A DNA stretch of 8,315 nt, from positions 1-8,315 of the forward strand of contig CANDLP010000085.1 in assembly GCA_947385505.1 (NCBI GenBank). Direction: 5' to 3'. The stretch is from an uncultured Clostridia bacterium. GTDB lineage: Bacteria; Bacillota; Clostridia; Oscillospirales; Ruminococcaceae. This document shows, one piece after another, positions 5,845 to 8,315 of this stretch; the first letter of the stretch is position 1, and each line of letters opens with the position of its first letter. The notes beneath the pieces were generated by a model. It was not told the origin of the DNA. It saw nothing but the letters and a program-made list of their open reading frames with translations, and did not search any database. Position numbers and translations under genes: made by a program.

Positions 5845-6552
5845 CTACATCAACAAAGTGGTATAAAACGACATATCATTTTCGTTTTCCTCTTTTTTAG
5901 CTTCGCTGCCGTTATTTTCAGCCTGTATCTGCATCGATCTCTGCTGCGCCTGCTGTATAAGCGCTTCCACCTTGGCTATTTCATCATCGTCGCACATATT
6001 CATTTCGCGTCCCTTTTTAACGTCGGACATATCCTTGTTGAGCATACTGAGAACCATCTGAATCTGAGCGGGATTTTTCGCGGCGGCTATCTGCCTTAAG
6101 CGCTTGCCTTCGTTAACCGCTACTTTGCCGCCATAGGTTTCGGAAGTTATTTCGCCGTTTTCGTCGATCTTTATCTGCATACCCTGATAACCCTCAAGGT
6201 TCTCCTCGTTGTCCTCCGCCATTTTATCCGCCGCTTCGAGATTTTCAAACAGCTTTTCAAGTTCATTCGGGTCTTTCAGACATTTATTAAGATAACTGCC
6301 TGATATCTGAGTCATTCCCTTTGCCACGGTCTTGTAATTGCGCTTAAGATAAGTCATAAGCTCGTCTTTATTGTTAAATTTCAGCTCTCCCGTTTTGTTC
6401 TCTGCTTCTGAAAGCCCGTTTGTTTCTTTTGGGGGAAGTTTTGAAGGCGCTTTGTCGGGGTTCTCTTCATCGGTTTTTTCGGTTTTTTCCGACTGTGTTT
6501 TCTTAAAATATTTATATGGATCATAATTTATTCCCAAACCGTTTATTGCCAT
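5845..6552 (-). CDS. Hypothetical protein with M-x-I-x-G-x-G start, 235 residues
   Basis: I cannot name a family with confidence. The protein begins MAINGLGINYDPYKYFKK. A disordered Lys/Glu/Pro linker follows (about 18-58), then a well-structured centre (about 60-205). Within the centre, GMQIKIDENGEITSETYGGK (124-143) and the helix-rich stretch PAQIQMVLSMLNKDMSDVKK (161-180) stand out. The protein ends in a Glu-rich segment and a hydrophobic SFYTTLLM. It has two cysteines and no signal peptide. A strong ribosome site GGGAGGTG five bases before the ATG fixes the start. It follows the FlxA-like gene with repeat copy 2 in between and precedes the 169-residue gene. The defined core between disordered ends suggests a structural or exported accessory protein; this is inference. 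Confidence 0.82.
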   Translation of the reverse strand: MAINGLGINYDPYKYFKKTQSEKTEKTDEENPDKAPSKLPPKETNGLSEAENKTGELKFNNKDELMTYLKRNYKTVAKGMTQISGSYLNKCLKDPNELEKLFENLEAADKMAEDNEENLEGYQGMQIKIDENGEITSETYGGKVAVNEGKRLRQIAAAKNPAQIQMVLSMLNKDMSDVKKGREMNMCDDDEIAKVEALIQQAQQRSMQIQAENNGSEAKKEENENDMSFYTTLLM

Positions 6553-6583
6553 ATAAACACCTCCCGGCTATTGAATTTACGCA

Positions 6584-6589
6584 ATTATA
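6584..6589 (-). promoter_or_regulatory. Possible -10 box for the 235-residue gene
   Basis: The minus strand carries a perfect TATAAT about 30 bases before the ATG. No good -35 box lies at 16-18 bases; the sequence there is A-rich. With repeat copy 2 possibly ending upstream transcription, a separate start here would be useful, but the call is weak. Confidence 0.3.
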
Positions 6590-6611
6590 CTTATAATAAT
6601 GCTTTTTTATG

Positions 6612-6732
6612 TTATTACGCTGCGTATTCGGGGCTTTGCCCCGGACCCAACTTCCTTTTTGGCGTCCAAAAAGGAAGCGAAAAAGACAGTTGCGGCTTCG
6701 CCGCTTATTTATTCTTTTCTTGGATTGCTATA
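6612..6732 (-). repeat. Three-hairpin interspersed repeat, copy 2
   Basis: This is the same 121-bp element as at 4967-5087, inverted. Its hairpins are CGGGGC-TTT-GCCCCG (6629-6643), the 12-bp CTTCCTTTTTGG stem (6651-6677) and GCGGC-TTC-GCCGC (6692-6704), ending TTGGATTGCTATA. On the minus strand it starts 3 bases after the stop of the FlxA-like gene, just as copy 1 starts 3 bases after the ligase stop. The 8-base word TATTACGC occurs at its far end (6613-6620) and just outside its near end (6734-6741). Confidence 0.85.
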
Positions 6733-6735
6733 GTA

Positions 6736-7473
6736 TTACGCCTTGTCCTCATACTCTCTTTCCGCGTTTTCGCCGTTTTCCTCTACCCTGTTTCCGTCTT
6801 TATCGTACATTCCGTCGGTTCTGATATCCTTTTCATCATCGTTATTTTCTTTTTCCTTGATATCTTCGCTCTTTTCGTCGATCTCGGCGGCGTTTTTAAG
6901 CTCTCCGTCCGCTTCGTTCAAAACGCTTGCGGCAGCGGAAGCGGAATTTTGTACACCCTTTTTCACTTTGTCCAGCTCAGCTTGTTTGGCGGAAGTATCG
7001 GCGCCTCTTTTGGCGTCGGTTGCGATCTCCGCTTCCAGCTCATTTGCCCTTCCGGAAAGCCTTACTCTTAAGCCGTCCAGCGCGTCGGCGGTTTCAAGGG
7101 CGTTGGAAGCCGCAATGACCGCCCCCGCCGCTGCCTTTGAAAAACCGAAGCCGTCGGATTTTCTTGCGGTCTCATTAGCCGCTTCTTTCTCCGCTGTTTT
7201 TTTCGCAGGCTCTTTTGCGGCTTGTTTTTCCTTCCGAAGTTCCGCCTGTCTTTGTCTTATCTGAGCGTTAAGATCGGCGATCTGCTGCTGAAGCTGCTGC
7301 TTTTTTTCGGTCTTGGCTTTGGGATCCATGTCCTTGTTTTCGGCAAGCTGCTGAAGCTGTTTTCTAAGTTCCTCAATCTGATTCTGTGCATTCTTGATAA
7401 TGCTGTCCTCGCTCTGCTGCTTGGTTACTCCGACGTTATTATTGGCTTGTGAGCCGATTCCAGTAATCTGCAT
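6736..7473 (-). CDS. FlxA-like coiled-coil protein, 245 residues
   Basis: The N-terminal part (about residues 20-85) has the FlxA-like pattern: an amphipathic helix NAQNQIEELRKQLQQLAENK, a short break around DMDPKAKTEKK, then LQQQIADLNAQIRQRQAELR. In Enterobacteria FlxA belongs to the flagellar regulon, but the role of such proteins in Clostridia is unknown to me. The first residues are MQITGIG, matching the pattern in the downstream 235-residue protein. Residues 80-105 are Lys/Ala-rich, 110-200 form Ala-rich helices (AAAGAVIAASNALETADALD) and the C-terminal 50 residues are strongly acidic. There is no cysteine and no Sec signal. AAAGGAAG nine bases before the ATG supports the start. Repeat copy 2 follows the stop directly. 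Coiled coil certain, family probable. Confidence 0.82.
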   Translation of the reverse strand: MQITGIGSQANNNVGVTKQQSEDSIIKNAQNQIEELRKQLQQLAENKDMDPKAKTEKKQQLQQQIADLNAQIRQRQAELRKEKQAAKEPAKKTAEKEAANETARKSDGFGFSKAAAGAVIAASNALETADALDGLRVRLSGRANELEAEIATDAKRGADTSAKQAELDKVKKGVQNSASAAASVLNEADGELKNAAEIDEKSEDIKEKENNDDEKDIRTDGMYDKDGNRVEENGENAEREYEDKA

Positions 7474-7552
7474 ATTATGTATCTTCCTTTCATAGTGTTT
7501 TTGTATTGCTCCACAAAAAACAGTGCGGGGCTGTAAAAAAGTTCCTTTTTAT

Positions 7553-7674
7553 TTATTATGGCGGTGTATTCGGGGCTTCGCCCCGGACCCTACTTCCTTT
7601 TTGGATCCCAAAAAGGAAGCGAAAAAAGAATCGCGCGGCTTCGCCGCTTTTCTCTTTTTTATCGGATTGCTATA
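7553..7674 (-). repeat. Three-hairpin interspersed repeat, copy 3
   Basis: This is the same element as copies 1 and 2, 122 bp, in the orientation of copy 2. Hairpins are CGGGGC-TTC-GCCCCG (7571-7585), the 12-bp CTTCCTTTTTGG stem with loop ATC (7593-7619) and GCGGC-TTC-GCCGC (7635-7647), ending CGGATTGCTATA. Loop bases and linkers differ from copies 1 and 2 while the stems are kept, so the secondary structure appears to be under selection. It lies upstream of the FlxA-like gene. Confidence 0.85.
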
Positions 7675-7929
7675 GTATAATCCAACGCCGCAGGCTTCGG
7701 TTCGGACATTCATTCCGATTCCGAAAGCCGAACGGACGTCGAAATATACCGATTATGGTGTACAACAGATGAAATCGGCAAGGGGTCGGCCGTTTCATCT
7801 GTATATTTATTCGGCAAGAAAAACATAAACTTTAGCCTTTTGGCGCGAACAGCGCTTTTTTCGGCGCGAAATTCAATATAATTTCACTTGAAAATTCAAA
7901 CGCTATCTCATTGAGTCAGATTTTATAAA
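7675..7929. other. Non-coding region with two imperfect hairpins
   Basis: There is no credible gene on either strand. An imperfect hairpin at 7693-7729 pairs GGCTTCGG with CCGAAAGCC and an inner CGGA with TCCG. A second at 7765-7802 pairs ACAGATGAAA with TTTCATCTGT, with an inner CGGC/GCCG. Neither is followed by a clear T run, although one may end the minus-strand kinase transcript. Further right, GGCGCGAA occurs twice and several short A/T-rich inverted repeats lie near 7868-7900. The function is not clear. Confidence 0.45.
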
Positions 7930-8315
7930 TTACATATGGAGCATTACCGTAAGGAAAAACACGCCTTTACCGCCGATCTCCTCAGTTGAAACGTCAATAT
8001 CGCCCATATATTTCTTGGCGGTTCTTTCTATGTTGGACAAACCGAAGCCGTGAGTCGCGCCTTCTTTTGAAGTAAGAGGAAGGCCGCTATTTTCACAGAG
8101 TTTGATTGCTCCCGAAAAACTGTTTTCTATTTCTATAAAAAACAGGCTGCCTTTAACATAAGACCGAAGAAAAACATAAGGCTCCTTAACCCCCTTAAAC
8201 TCTTTTAACATCTTTACTTTTTCGCAGGCTTCAATAGCGTTTTCCAGCGAGTTGCTGAGAATCACCCCCACGTCGTAGGAATCGAGACTATCGGTTTCGG
8301 GAAAGGTAAAGTCCG
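7930..8315 (-). CDS. GHKL-domain sensor histidine kinase, C-terminal part
   Basis: This is the ATP-binding domain of a sensor kinase of the AgrC/ComD (GHKL, HATPase_c_5) type. The frame stays open to the right edge, so the gene is incomplete at its 5' end, with its sensor and membrane part outside. The visible residues start DFTFPETDSLDSYDVGVI. The N box is LSNSLENAIEAC and the glycine box is THGFGLSNIERTAKKY. The C-terminus is GGKGVFFLTVMLHM, the standard last strand of the fold. The GTG at 8271 is internal and not a start, because conserved sequence lies before it. No response regulator follows within the window; it would be expected to the right. Such kinases usually sense peptides and signal through a LytTR regulator; the link to the neighbouring genes is unknown. 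Confidence 0.9.
   Translation of the reverse strand, partial: DFTFPETDSLDSYDVGVILSNSLENAIEACEKVKMLKEFKGVKEPYVFLRSYVKGSLFFIEIENSFSGAIKLCENSGLPLTSKEGATHGFGLSNIERTAKKYMGDIDVSTEEIGGKGVFFLTVMLHM

Noticed and set aside
6571..7264. Overlapping plus-strand open frames opposite the FlxA-like gene
   Set aside because: They are Ser/Phe/Ala-rich antisense shadows of a Glu/Lys/Ala-rich coiled-coil gene and pass through repeat copy 2.
4967..7674. CRISPR array
   Set aside because: The three repeats are over 1 kb or several hundred bases apart, differ in orientation and have no regular spacers.
7506..7772. Plus-strand frame of 88 codons with a sequence similar to one at 6609-6824 (FGA-PRT-LPFW-PKRKRK)
   Set aside because: The similarity comes from translating repeat copies 2 and 3 in the same frame. 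The element is defined by hairpins, with loop and linker changes, and not by a conserved protein.
8269..8271. GTG as the start of the kinase gene
   Set aside because: The frame is open upstream to the window edge and encodes conserved GHKL-domain sequence, so the gene is simply cut by the edge.

Overview
The window looks like accessory DNA from a Gram-positive anaerobe of the Clostridia, probably a gut or rumen Eubacteriales species. The reasons are the purine-rich Shine-Dalgarno sites, sigma-A-like promoters with extended -10 boxes, a GHKL (AgrC-like) sensor kinase, an FlxA-like protein, moderate GC content and compact operons. This placement is inferred from style and gene families, not from a marker gene.

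Left half (1-4964): a self-contained biosynthetic locus. A TetR-family regulator on the minus strand diverges from a plus-strand operon of four genes. These encode a membrane-anchored alpha/beta hydrolase, a stand-alone condensation-domain acyltransferase, a 77-residue acyl/peptidyl carrier protein and an acyl-adenylating ligase of the fatty-acid type. Two near-identical palindromes (core TTCGACCGTCGGTCGAA) lie just in front of the hydrolase and of the condensation gene and are almost certainly the TetR operators. The ligase would activate a carboxylic acid and load it on the carrier, and the condensation enzyme would pass it to an amine or alcohol. This layout resembles what I recall of small Clostridia clusters that join fatty acids to amines (fatty acid amides). 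The substrates cannot be read from the sequence. The TetR reading frame is broken by an in-frame TAA, beyond which TetR-like sequence continues to the window edge.

Middle (4965-5295): no gene. It holds copy 1 of a 121-bp three-hairpin repeat and two very strong hairpins that separate the plus-strand operon from the convergent minus-strand genes.

Right half (5296-7473): three minus-strand genes for small, hydrophilic, Glu/Lys-rich proteins: an FlxA-like coiled-coil protein, a 235-residue hypothetical protein and a 169-residue hypothetical protein. The first two share the N-terminal pattern M-x-I-x-G-(L/I)-G. Repeat copy 2 sits between the first and second genes and copy 3 lies upstream of the first.

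Right edge (7675-8315): 255 bp of non-coding DNA with hairpins, then the C-terminal part of a GHKL sensor histidine kinase that runs off the window.
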